16,777 nt of DNA from CAG-411 sp045124315 (GTDB lineage Bacteria > Bacillota > Clostridia > Lachnospirales > Lachnospiraceae). The notes beneath the pieces are model-generated. The model was not told where the DNA came from. It ran no database searches and saw only the letters and a list, made by a program, of their open reading frames with translations. Made by a program: the position numbers and the translations under genes. Of the stretch, positions 6,776-13,449 are shown one piece after another; position 1 is the first letter of the stretch, and every line of letters starts with the position of its first letter. The stretch spans positions 1 to 16,777 of the forward strand of contig JBGVLO010000163.1 in NCBI GenBank assembly GCA_045124315.1, in the 5' to 3' direction.

Positions 6776-7153
6776 ATGAAAGAAAGAGCAGTGAAAACAA
6801 TAGGTATTCTTAGTATCGTGTTATTGCTAGGAATAGCATATGGAATTTTCTTTATATATACAGGAATAGGATTGCCTTGTAAATTTTATCAGATAACAGG
6901 GTTAAAATGTCCGGGATGTGGGATTACCCGATTTGTGACAAAATGTATGCAACTGGATTTTTCTAATGCCATTAAGGAAAATTACCTGGCTCCCGTTATG
7001 TTTCTGTTGGTAGGAGAAATCATCCTAGAACAGATTGTCACATATATCCGATATGGAAGAGCAAGAATCAGTAAGAGAAATGAGAGAATAGCCTGGGGGT
7101 TTGTTGGTGTACTGATCATATGGTTTGTTGTTCGAAATATAATAAAGGTATAG
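6776..7153 (+). CDS. Small membrane protein, DUF2752 family
   Basis: The protein has 125 residues. A hydrophobic helix (about 8-30) is followed by a cysteine-bearing loop with the DUF2752 signature CPGCGITR at residues 45-52 and an extra Cys35. Two more hydrophobic helices follow near 71-91 and 105-120. The cysteines could bind metal or form disulfides, but the family's function is not established. The start codon overlaps the tail of the DUF4234 terminator, and the only upstream ribosome-site-like sequence is GGTGGG 4 bases before the ATG, a tight spacing. Expression may therefore be low or coupled to terminator read-through. No gene follows for about 290 bases. Confidence 0.82.
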   Translation: MKERAVKTIGILSIVLLLGIAYGIFFIYTGIGLPCKFYQITGLKCPGCGITRFVTKCMQLDFSNAIKENYLAPVMFLLVGEIILEQIVTYIRYGRARISKRNERIAWGFVGVLIIWFVVRNIIKV

Positions 7154-7328
7154 AGTGTGTGATTAATCCGAAATGATTAACTTTACGTTGTAGTGTAGGG
7201 AAGGAAAATTGATGCCCTTGAGCATGGACAAAAGAATGTTAATGTTCACAGTAATAAAATAAAATCTAGTATTTTACTAGGTGATTATGACTTGCGTATT
7301 TCAAAAAGGTTCGTTATACTAAATCTTG

Positions 7329-7387
7329 GTAATCGTTCAGGAATGGGAACAGTAACTATATGTAGCCATGAGTTCTGAATAGATATC
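7329..7387. repeat. Degenerate copy of the GTWAC-ended repeat family
   Basis: GTAATCGTTCAG at 7329-7340 resembles a left end and GTTCTGAATAGATATC at 7372-7387 a right end. A second internal motif GAACAGTAAC lies at 7347-7356. Flanking duplications are not convincing. This is the main content of the 7154-7447 gap, along with a further end-like GTTCACAGTAAT near 7245. No gene or riboswitch was seen there. Confidence 0.35.
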
Positions 7388-7447
7388 AAATGATTACAAA
7401 AGAGACAGATACTTGAATTGGTATATGTTAAAGAGAGGAAAGAAGAC

Positions 7448-9232
7448 GTGAGTATTAGAGAATATTTAAAAAAACATAAGATTTTGGCAGATGGAGCTAT
7501 GGGAACCTATTTTGAGATGTTACATAGTGGTCAGGTGTCAGAATATGCAAATTTGGAAAACCCAAGAGAAGTAGAAAAGATACATTTAGCATACATCAAA
7601 GCAGGAGCAAACTTAATCATGACCAACACATTTGCTGCCAATGAGCACAGTATGGGGCTTTCTTCAAAAAAGGTAGATGAATGTGTACGGAAGGGAATTG
7701 AAATTGCAAGAAGTGCTATTGATAAATCTGGCCAACAGAATCTGTTTCTTGCAGGGGACATTGGAAGAATTGTGGAGAATGGAGAAAATAGCAGCGAAGC
7801 ACTTCAGAAACGGTATCAGAGAAATATCGATATTTTTCTAGAGGAAAAGGTTCCAGTGATCGTATTTGAGACCTTTTTAGATTTAGAGCCAATTCGGCCA
7901 TTGGTAAAATACATTCGAGAGAAGAATACGGAAGTATTTATCATTGTCAGCTTGTGTGTGAATAAAAATGGATATACAACATCTGGAATGTCGGGCAGAA
8001 GATTGTTAGAGGAATTGGTCGAGATGGAAGAGGTGGATGCTTGTGGTTTGAACTGTGGAATTGGTTCGGGACATATGCTTCAGCTTGCCCAGGATTTACA
8101 GGATTTATTTCAGCAAAAGTATTTTTTGATCATGCCAAATGCCGGGTATCCGGAACAGATGAGAAATCGAATGGTATTTTTAGATAACAGAAAGTATTTT
8201 GCAGATAATATGCAGGAGATTGCAGATTTAAATGTTGCAATCGTAGGTGGTTGTTGTGGAACAACACCAGATTACATTTTTCAGGTAGAAAAGAAAATCG
8301 ATTTGTCACCAGTTGTGATCGAGAAAAGAAAAACGGTTACACAAACATCAGAGGTGTTCAAACATCCACAAAAGAAAAATCTGTTTTATGAAAAGTTAAA
8401 AAGCAATAAAAAAGTGATTGCAGTAGAGTTGGATCCACCTTATGATGCCAATTACGAAAAGTTGATAGAGTGCGCATTGCATTTAAAACAATGTGATGTG
8501 GATATGATAACTATGGCGGATTCTCCTATGGGAAGAAGCCGTGCAGATTCTATTTTAATGAGTATAAAGCTTGCAAATGAAACAGAAATGCCAGTGATGC
8601 CACATTTGAGCTGTAGAGATAGGAATATGATTGCTATGAGATCCTCCATATTAGGTGCATATATTCATAAGATACGAAATATGTTGTTGGTGACAGGAGA
8701 TCCGGTCCCTAGTGTGAGCAGGGGAGATACTACAGGAGTATTCGATTATCATTCCATTCGTCTAATGCAGTTTATGAAAGAGATGAATGAAGAGCATTTT
8801 GTGGAAGACCCTATTGTATATGGTGGCGCATTGAATTATGGTAGAGGCAAGATCGAAAATGTGGCGAAGCGTATGCAACAAAAAATAGATGCGGGATGCA
8901 GTTATTTTTTGACACAACCAATTTATTCAAAAGAAGATATTGCCCGCATTCGCCAGCTAAAAGAAATGGTAGATACAAAGATTTTGTGCGGAATTATGCC
9001 ATTGGTAAGCTATCGAAATGCGAATTTTATAAAGAATGAAATGACTGGAATAAATGTGCCGGATGAAATTGTGGAAAGATACAGCATGGATATGTCAAAG
9101 GAAGAGGCGGAAATTGTTGGCGCACAGATTGCTAGCGAAATCATAGAACAGCTTTCTGATTTTGCGGATGGTTATTATTTTATGCTGCCATTTAACAGAG
9201 TAAGTTTAATGGATAAAATCATTATTCGATAG
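7448..9232 (+). CDS. yitJ: Bifunctional homocysteine S-methyltransferase / 5,10-methylenetetrahydrofolate reductase
   Basis: This is a two-domain cytosolic enzyme of methionine and one-carbon metabolism. Residues about 1-285 form the zinc-dependent homocysteine S-methyltransferase domain: ADGAMGTYF near the start, then Cys203 in LNCGIGSG and Cys269/Cys270 in GGCCGTTP as the zinc ligands. Residues about 310-594 form the MTHFR barrel, which makes 5-methyltetrahydrofolate, with VELDPPYD, VMPHLSCRDRN, LLVTGDP and YFLTQPIYS. This is the Bacillus YitJ arrangement. GTG at 7448 is chosen because GAGAGGAA lies 7 bases upstream; an in-frame TTG at 7418 has no ribosome site. The 594 residues are complete. 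No S-box leader is recognisable upstream. A strong hairpin terminator lies downstream, facing the convergent cysNC. Confidence 0.93.
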   Translation: MSIREYLKKHKILADGAMGTYFEMLHSGQVSEYANLENPREVEKIHLAYIKAGANLIMTNTFAANEHSMGLSSKKVDECVRKGIEIARSAIDKSGQQNLFLAGDIGRIVENGENSSEALQKRYQRNIDIFLEEKVPVIVFETFLDLEPIRPLVKYIREKNTEVFIIVSLCVNKNGYTTSGMSGRRLLEELVEMEEVDACGLNCGIGSGHMLQLAQDLQDLFQQKYFLIMPNAGYPEQMRNRMVFLDNRKYFADNMQEIADLNVAIVGGCCGTTPDYIFQVEKKIDLSPVVIEKRKTVTQTSEVFKHPQKKNLFYEKLKSNKKVIAVELDPPYDANYEKLIECALHLKQCDVDMITMADSPMGRSRADSILMSIKLANETEMPVMPHLSCRDRNMIAMRSSILGAYIHKIRNMLLVTGDPVPSVSRGDTTGVFDYHSIRLMQFMKEMNEEHFVEDPIVYGGALNYGRGKIENVAKRMQQKIDAGCSYFLTQPIYSKEDIARIRQLKEMVDTKILCGIMPLVSYRNANFIKNEMTGINVPDEIVERYSMDMSKEEAEIVGAQIASEIIEQLSDFADGYYFMLPFNRVSLMDKIIIR

Positions 9233-9298
9233 TTTCTTTGGAAGCGATTATAGAGAAATTTGAATAGTTATATTGAGTGTAAAAAATAAGATGAAACA

Positions 9299-9339
9299 AA
9301 AAATAGAAGAAGTTCGAAATTTGAACTTCTTCTATTTTT
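9299..9339. terminator. Bidirectional terminator between yitJ-type gene and cysNC
   Basis: AAAAATAGAAGAAGTTC (9299-9315) pairs perfectly over 17 bases with 9323-9339. There is an A run on the 5' side and a T run on the 3' side, so it can end transcription in both directions between the convergent genes. Confidence 0.85.
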
Positions 9340-9358
9340 GTAGTTATACAAATAGATT

Positions 9359-9400
9359 GTAACAGTTCAGAGGACATTTGAGAATGTGTCCTCTGTTGTC
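9359..9400. repeat. Hairpin with a GTAACAGTTCAG end, possible eroded element copy
   Basis: GTAACAGTTCAGAGGACA (9359-9376) faces TGTCCTCTGTTGTC (9387-9400). Nine bases, CAGAGGACA and TGTCCTCTG, pair perfectly, and the outer part is gapped. The left arm matches the repeat family's end sequence. A lone right-end-like TTGAATAGTTAT lies upstream at about 9261-9272. It could also serve as an extra terminator. No flanking duplication is visible. Confidence 0.4.
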
Positions 9401-9423
9401 ATAATCATGTAAAAACTATCGAA

Positions 9424-9460
9424 ATGATGCTAGGGTTAGACCTTTTGACTCTGGTATCAT
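9424..9460 (-). terminator. Weak hairpin just after cysNC
   Basis: ATGATACCAG and CTAGCATCAT on the minus strand pair at 8 of 10 positions, starting 6 bases after the cysNC stop. There is no clear T run, so the stronger hairpin at 9299-9339 probably does most of the termination. Confidence 0.35.
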
Positions 9461-9465
9461 CTAAA

Positions 9466-11292
9466 TTAAAGTAAATCTTTTAATTCCTCTAAGATATAAT
9501 CCACACATTCCTCGATTGTCTTATTGGCTGTGTCAATTGTAATACGAGGATTTGATGGTACCTCATAAGGACTATTGATACCGGAGAAATTAGGAATCTC
9601 ACCAGCACGTGCTTTTTTGTATAATCCCTTTACATCTCTCTCTTCACAAACCTCAAGTGGAGTAGAAACATAGATTTCAATATAGTTGTTTTCTCCAATG
9701 ATAGATCTTGCGTTTGAACGAACGCTTTCGAATGGAGAAATAAAGGATGTAAGAGCAATCAAACCGGCATCGTTCATCAGCTTACATACTTCAGATACAC
9801 GACGGATATTTTCAATTCTATCCTGTTCCTTGAATCCAAGGTTGTTGTTCAGTCCCATACGGATATTGTCACCATCTAATAGCATTGTATGCTTGCCAAG
9901 TGCGAATAAACGCTTTTCAAGAGCATTTGCTAATGTAGATTTACCTGAACCGGAAAGACCTGTGAACCATAAAGTTACAGGGGACTGTGATTTTTGCTGT
10001 GCACGTAAATCTCTTGTAATATCCGTATCCTGCCAAATGACATTATCTCCACGACGAAGAGAGTGCTCGATAATACCACAAGCGGAAGTCATATGTGAAA
10101 TACGATCAATCAAGATAAAACTTCCCATATCTTTGTTATGCTGGAATGTATCATAGATGATCTTATCAGAAACCGAAATATCACACAAACCAATTTCATT
10201 TTTGTTTAAGTGATCGGTTGGGATTAGATCACCAGTATTTACATCGATTTTGTGTTTTAAGTTCATAACAACAGCAGGGATACTCTTTGTACCAATCTTT
10301 AACAAGTAGTTTTTGCCAGCTACCAGCTTCGTATCGTCCATCCATAAAATCTTAGAAGTGAACACTGTACTAACTTTTAGCTTGTCAGAAGAACATAATA
10401 CACAACCTCTGGATACATCTACTTCGCGGTCAAGCTGAACAGTGACAGCCTGTCCCATTACAGCCTGTTCTACTTTTTTATCGGTGTTGTAAATTTCTTT
10501 TACCTTGGCAGTTTCCTTACTTGGTAAGGCAATGATTTCATCTCCAACATGGATAATACCATTTGAAATCTGTCCCTGAAAACCACGGAATGTGTGGTTT
10601 GGACGGCAAACACGCTGAATAGGAAGTACAAAATCATCGTCTTCTGTAGCTTTGTTTACTTCGATTTCTTCTAAGTAACTTAATAAAGCCTGTCCTTTAA
10701 ACCACTGCATCTTATTAGATGGTTTGTTGATAAAGTCTCCTTCTGTAGCAGATACAGGAACTGCATAAATCGAATCAAAATCAAATTCTGCACAGAATGC
10801 CTTAATTTCACGCTCGATTGCTTTGAAACGAGTCTCGTCATAACCAACTAAATCCATCTTGTTGATCGCAAATACCATGTGCTTGATTCCCATCAATGCA
10901 CAAATACGAGTATGACGCTTTGTCTGTACCATAATACCCTTAGAAGCATCCACAAGAATAACAGCTAAGTCTGCAAATGAAGCACCTACTGCCATATTAC
11001 GTGTATATTCTTCATGTCCTGGAGTATCCGCAACGATAAAGCTTCTTTTATCGGTTGTAAAGTAGCGATAAGCTACATCAATGGTGATTCCTTGTTCACG
11101 CTCAGCCATAAGACCATCTAAAAGAAGAGAGTAGTCGATTTTTCCATCATTACTACCGACTTTACTATCTAATTCTAAAGCTTTTTCCTGGTCTGCGAAC
11201 AATAATTTAGCATCGTATAACATATGTCCGATCAATGTTGATTTTCCGTCATCAACACTACCACAAGTAATAAATTTTAATAATGTCTGCAT
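9466..11292 (-). CDS. cysNC: Sulfate adenylyltransferase GTPase subunit fused to APS kinase
   Basis: The N-terminal CysN part is an EF-Tu-like GTPase that drives sulfate adenylation by CysD. It has GSVDDGKST at residues 11-19, the switch region ADTPGHEEYTRNM near 88-100, and NKMD at 144-147, followed by two beta-barrel domains. The C-terminal CysC part phosphorylates APS to PAPS. It has P-loop GLSGSGKST at 445-453, DGDNIR near 473-478, and ISPF with Ser519. At 608 residues it resembles NodQ-type fusions. The ATG at 11292 is chosen because it begins one base after the cysD stop; in-frame codons further upstream lie inside cysD. The ribosome site GAGAGGGG is within the cysD end, so translation is likely coupled. 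No APS/PAPS reductase, sulfite reductase or sulfate transporter gene is in this window. Confidence 0.95.
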   Translation of the reverse strand: MQTLLKFITCGSVDDGKSTLIGHMLYDAKLLFADQEKALELDSKVGSNDGKIDYSLLLDGLMAEREQGITIDVAYRYFTTDKRSFIVADTPGHEEYTRNMAVGASFADLAVILVDASKGIMVQTKRHTRICALMGIKHMVFAINKMDLVGYDETRFKAIEREIKAFCAEFDFDSIYAVPVSATEGDFINKPSNKMQWFKGQALLSYLEEIEVNKATEDDDFVLPIQRVCRPNHTFRGFQGQISNGIIHVGDEIIALPSKETAKVKEIYNTDKKVEQAVMGQAVTVQLDREVDVSRGCVLCSSDKLKVSTVFTSKILWMDDTKLVAGKNYLLKIGTKSIPAVVMNLKHKIDVNTGDLIPTDHLNKNEIGLCDISVSDKIIYDTFQHNKDMGSFILIDRISHMTSACGIIEHSLRRGDNVIWQDTDITRDLRAQQKSQSPVTLWFTGLSGSGKSTLANALEKRLFALGKHTMLLDGDNIRMGLNNNLGFKEQDRIENIRRVSEVCKLMNDAGLIALTSFISPFESVRSNARSIIGENNYIEIYVSTPLEVCEERDVKGLYKKARAGEIPNFSGINSPYEVPSNPRITIDTANKTIEECVDYILEELKDLL

Positions 11293-11293
11293 T

Positions 11294-12193
11294 CTAGAAA
11301 TACCCCTCTCTCTTTCTTCTTTCCATACTACCAGCAGCTTCGTGGTCAATCACACGGCTTGTTCTTTCAGAAGAAACAGAGCTTAGTGTTTCCTCAATTA
11401 CTGCATCCAATGTATCGGCATCGGATTCTACACCACCAGTAAGAGGGTAACAACCCAAGGTACGGAAACGGATTTTTTTCATTTCAACTTTCTCGCCAGG
11501 AAGAAGTCTCATACGATCGTCATCAACCATAATCAAGTTACCATCGCGTTCAACCACTGGTCTTTCCTTTGCATAATATAAAGAAGGAATCTCGATATTT
11601 TCACGACGGATATACTGCCAGATATCTTTTTCTGTCCAGTTTGAAAGAGGGAATACACGAACGCTTTCACCTTTATTAATATTTGTATTAAATAACTTCC
11701 ACATCTCAGGACGCTGATTCTTTGGATCCCAAGCCTGAGCAGCATTTCTGAAAGAGAAGATACGTTCTTTGGCACGAGATTTTTCCTCATCACGTCTTGC
11801 GCCACCAAAAGCAGCTGTGAAGCCGTATTTTGCCAGAGCCTGTTTCAGAGCCTGTGTCTTCATAATATCTGTATAAGCTGCACCGTGGTCAAATGGATTG
11901 ATTCCCTGCTTGATTCCTTCTTCGTTAGAATGAACAAGTAATTCAAAACCAAGCTTTTCAGCCATATGGTCACGGAACTCGATCATTTCTTTGAATTTCC
12001 AAGTTGTATCTACATGTAAAAATGGAAAAGGCGGTTTCTCCGGATAGAATGCTTTCATTGCTAAATGAAGCATTACGGAACTATCTTTTCCGATAGAGTA
12101 AAGCATAACCGGCTTTTCACATTCTGCTGCAACTTCACGCATAATGTAAATAGATTCTGCTTCTAATTGATCTAAATGCGTCAATTCATTCAT
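11294..12193 (-). CDS. cysD: Sulfate adenylyltransferase subunit 2 (ATP sulfurylase small subunit)
   Basis: This is the catalytic subunit that forms adenosine 5'-phosphosulfate from ATP and sulfate, with the partner GTPase encoded directly downstream. At 299 residues it is full length. It has the PP-loop variant LYSIGKDSS (residues 31-39) typical of CysD, FLHVDTTWKFKEM near 58-70, and the family block GGARRDEEKSRAKER at 130-144. FPLSNWTEKDIW and RFRTLGCYPLTG follow toward the C-terminus. AGGAGG lies 10 bases before the ATG. A promoter candidate is found about 75 bases upstream. The mRNA leader of about 70 bases can form a short AAGGAT/ATCCTT stem just before the ribosome site, which may or may not matter. 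The gene order cysD-cysNC is the usual one. Confidence 0.97.
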   Translation of the reverse strand: MNELTHLDQLEAESIYIMREVAAECEKPVMLYSIGKDSSVMLHLAMKAFYPEKPPFPFLHVDTTWKFKEMIEFRDHMAEKLGFELLVHSNEEGIKQGINPFDHGAAYTDIMKTQALKQALAKYGFTAAFGGARRDEEKSRAKERIFSFRNAAQAWDPKNQRPEMWKLFNTNINKGESVRVFPLSNWTEKDIWQYIRRENIEIPSLYYAKERPVVERDGNLIMVDDDRMRLLPGEKVEMKKIRFRTLGCYPLTGGVESDADTLDAVIEETLSSVSSERTSRVIDHEAAGSMERRKREGYF

Positions 12194-12268
12194 AATACTA
12201 CTACCTCCTAAGGATCTTCTTATTATTATGTTAGGTTATTTTAATATCCTTTTAAGTCATACCCACCT

Positions 12269-12298
12269 ATTGTAACACATAATAGTGCAATATAACAA
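12269..12298 (-). promoter_or_regulatory. Promoter for cysD-cysNC
   Basis: On the minus strand TTGTTA (12298-12293), an 18-base spacer and TACAAT (12274-12269) form a sigma-A-like promoter. A TG one base before the -10 hexamer gives an extended -10. No CymR-type operator or riboswitch was identified in the leader. Confidence 0.6.
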
Positions 12299-12360
12299 TA
12301 ATTTTTGACAAAACCTTGGCAAAATTTGAAATATTGTAGCTTTAAACAAGAAAAAATAGG

Positions 12361-12429
12361 GTTACTGTTTAGATGTGGCTTTTTGCACAGCGCTAGTCCT
12401 TTAGAGAAAAGAGCGTAAGAAAGAGTAAC
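12361..12429. repeat. Possible degenerate 69-bp inverted-repeat element
   Basis: GTTACTGTTT (12361-12370) and AAAGAGTAAC (12420-12429) are inverted repeats matching at 9 of 10. Flanks AAAATAGG and AAAATGAA agree only at the first five bases. A further end-like GGTGAACTGT lies at 12452-12461. This occupies most of the 338-base gap between the divergent cysD and relQ. The rest of that gap is promoter sequence. Confidence 0.3.
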
Positions 12430-12488
12430 AAAATGAAAAGCAGTATAGGGCGGTGAACTGTTTTTGACTTTCATTTTTGTTGAAAAAA

Positions 12489-12497
12489 TGGTACAAT
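12489..12497 (+). promoter_or_regulatory. Extended -10 promoter for relQ
   Basis: TGGTACAAT gives TG-N-TACAAT, an extended -10 motif 34 bases before the start codon. A TTGACT at 12464-12469 is 22 bases away, too far for a normal -35. Confidence 0.45.
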
Positions 12498-12531
12498 AGT
12501 ACAAATATTTCAAAAAGGGAAGTGAAATTCA

Positions 12532-13188
12532 GTGGTAAAGGTAGCAGAGAGAAGGAAAATGGAAGATGAAATTAGACATGCTACCAGTTATATGACCTAT
12601 TATCGATGTGCATTGATGGAAATAGAGGCTAAGCTTCGAGCATTGAATGAGCAGTTTGCAACACTTGAGGATTACAATCCTATTGAGACCATTAAAACTA
12701 GATTGAAGACACCAGAAAGTATTGCGGAGAAGATGGAACGCCGTGGACTTCCGTTTGATTTTTCTCTGGTAGAACGTGAGATTAAGGATATCGCAGGTGT
12801 GAGAGTAATTTGCCCGTTTATTTCTGATATATATACGATTGCTGAGCGTTTGCTTATGAGAGAGGATATTAAGCTTTTAGAAAGAAGAGATTATATTCGG
12901 GAACCAAAGAAAAATGGATATCGCAGTTTGCATTTAATTGTTCAGGTTCCTATTTATTTGACAGAAGGAAAACGTATGATGTGTGTAGAAATACAGCTTC
13001 GAACGATTGCAATGGATTTTTGGGCTAGTCTTGATCATCGACTCAGTTATAAAAAGGAGATGGATCCGGCTATTACACAGCAGTTACACGAAGAGTTGAT
13101 CGCTTGCTCCAATGAGAGTTCGAAACTGGATGAGCGAATGGAAGCTGTTCGAAATGCCATTGATAAAAGAAGAAAGGTTCGTAACTGA
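12532..13188 (+). CDS. relQ: Small alarmone synthetase, RelQ/YjbM type GTP pyrophosphokinase
   Basis: This is a single-domain (p)ppGpp synthetase that transfers pyrophosphate from ATP to GTP or GDP. The 218 residues contain only the synthetase domain, with no HD hydrolase, TGS or ACT domain. Conserved blocks are KTRLKTPESIAEKMER (55-70), DIAGVRVIC (86-94, Asp86 as a likely metal ligand), YIREPKKNGYRSLHLIV (121-137) and VEIQLRT (152-158, Glu153). The helical N-terminus and C-terminus with many charged residues fit the tetramer-forming RelQ group rather than RelP. The start is GTG at 12532, preceded by AAAAGGGAAG at a slightly long spacing. guaA, which supplies GMP and hence GTP, begins 261 bases downstream, but the gap holds a mini-element and a candidate promoter. 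Confidence 0.93.
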   Translation: MVKVAERRKMEDEIRHATSYMTYYRCALMEIEAKLRALNEQFATLEDYNPIETIKTRLKTPESIAEKMERRGLPFDFSLVEREIKDIAGVRVICPFISDIYTIAERLLMREDIKLLERRDYIREPKKNGYRSLHLIVQVPIYLTEGKRMMCVEIQLRTIAMDFWASLDHRLSYKKEMDPAITQQLHEELIACSNESSKLDERMEAVRNAIDKRRKVRN

Positions 13189-13202
13189 GAATGATAAACA
13201 AT

Positions 13203-13232
13203 GTTACAGTTCACGGATATGTGTACAGTAAC
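13203..13232. mobile_element. 30-bp palindromic mini-element, second copy, 7/8 flanking duplication
   Basis: GTTACAGTTCAC (13203-13214) faces GTGTACAGTAAC (13221-13232), inverted repeats with two mismatches. The flanks TAAACAAT (13195-13202) and GAAACAAT (13233-13240) match at 7 of 8. It has exactly the same total length and end sequence as the element at 5030-5059 but a different flank, as expected for independent insertions. Another end-like motif, CTAACTATTCAG, follows at 13243-13254. It could act as a hairpin after relQ. Confidence 0.65.
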
Positions 13233-13314
13233 GAAACAATTGCTAACTATTCAGAGAGAGTAATTCGAAAAATACCAGATATACGGAAGTGCTAGAAGCT
13301 TTAAAAATTGTGTA

Positions 13315-13343
13315 TTACTTGGAAATCGAGTGATATATATAAA
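13315..13343 (+). promoter_or_regulatory. Candidate promoter for guaA
   Basis: TTACTT (13315-13320), a 17-base spacer and TATAAA (13338-13343) lie about 106 bases before the guaA start. The remaining leader shows no purine riboswitch pattern or PurR-box that I recognise. This is AT-rich DNA, so the match is weak. Confidence 0.3.
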
Positions 13344-13449
13344 ATGTACTAGTCTAATTCATGAAAATATAGTAAGATAGAATAGATGTTTGAAATGGGA
13401 TGTTTTAGATGATATTCCTGTATATAGAAAAGCATAGGAGGAAACTGGA

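Noticed and set aside
7154..7447. S-box (SAM) riboswitch upstream of the methyltransferase/MTHFR gene
   Set aside because: None of the conserved S-box core sequence or its terminator hairpin could be found; the gap holds only repeat-like ends.
9686..10156. A 156-codon open frame antisense to cysNC
   Set aside because: It is the shadow of the conserved APS-kinase region on the other strand; no ribosome site and an implausible composition.
12241..12513. A 90-codon minus-strand open frame between cysD and relQ
   Set aside because: It contains the cysD promoter and crosses the relQ promoter, has no ribosome site, and reads as random AT-rich sequence rich in Cys, Tyr and Phe.
13189..13449. Guanine riboswitch or other purine control element upstream of guaA
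   Set aside because: No purine aptamer pattern is visible and no T-run terminator precedes the start codon.
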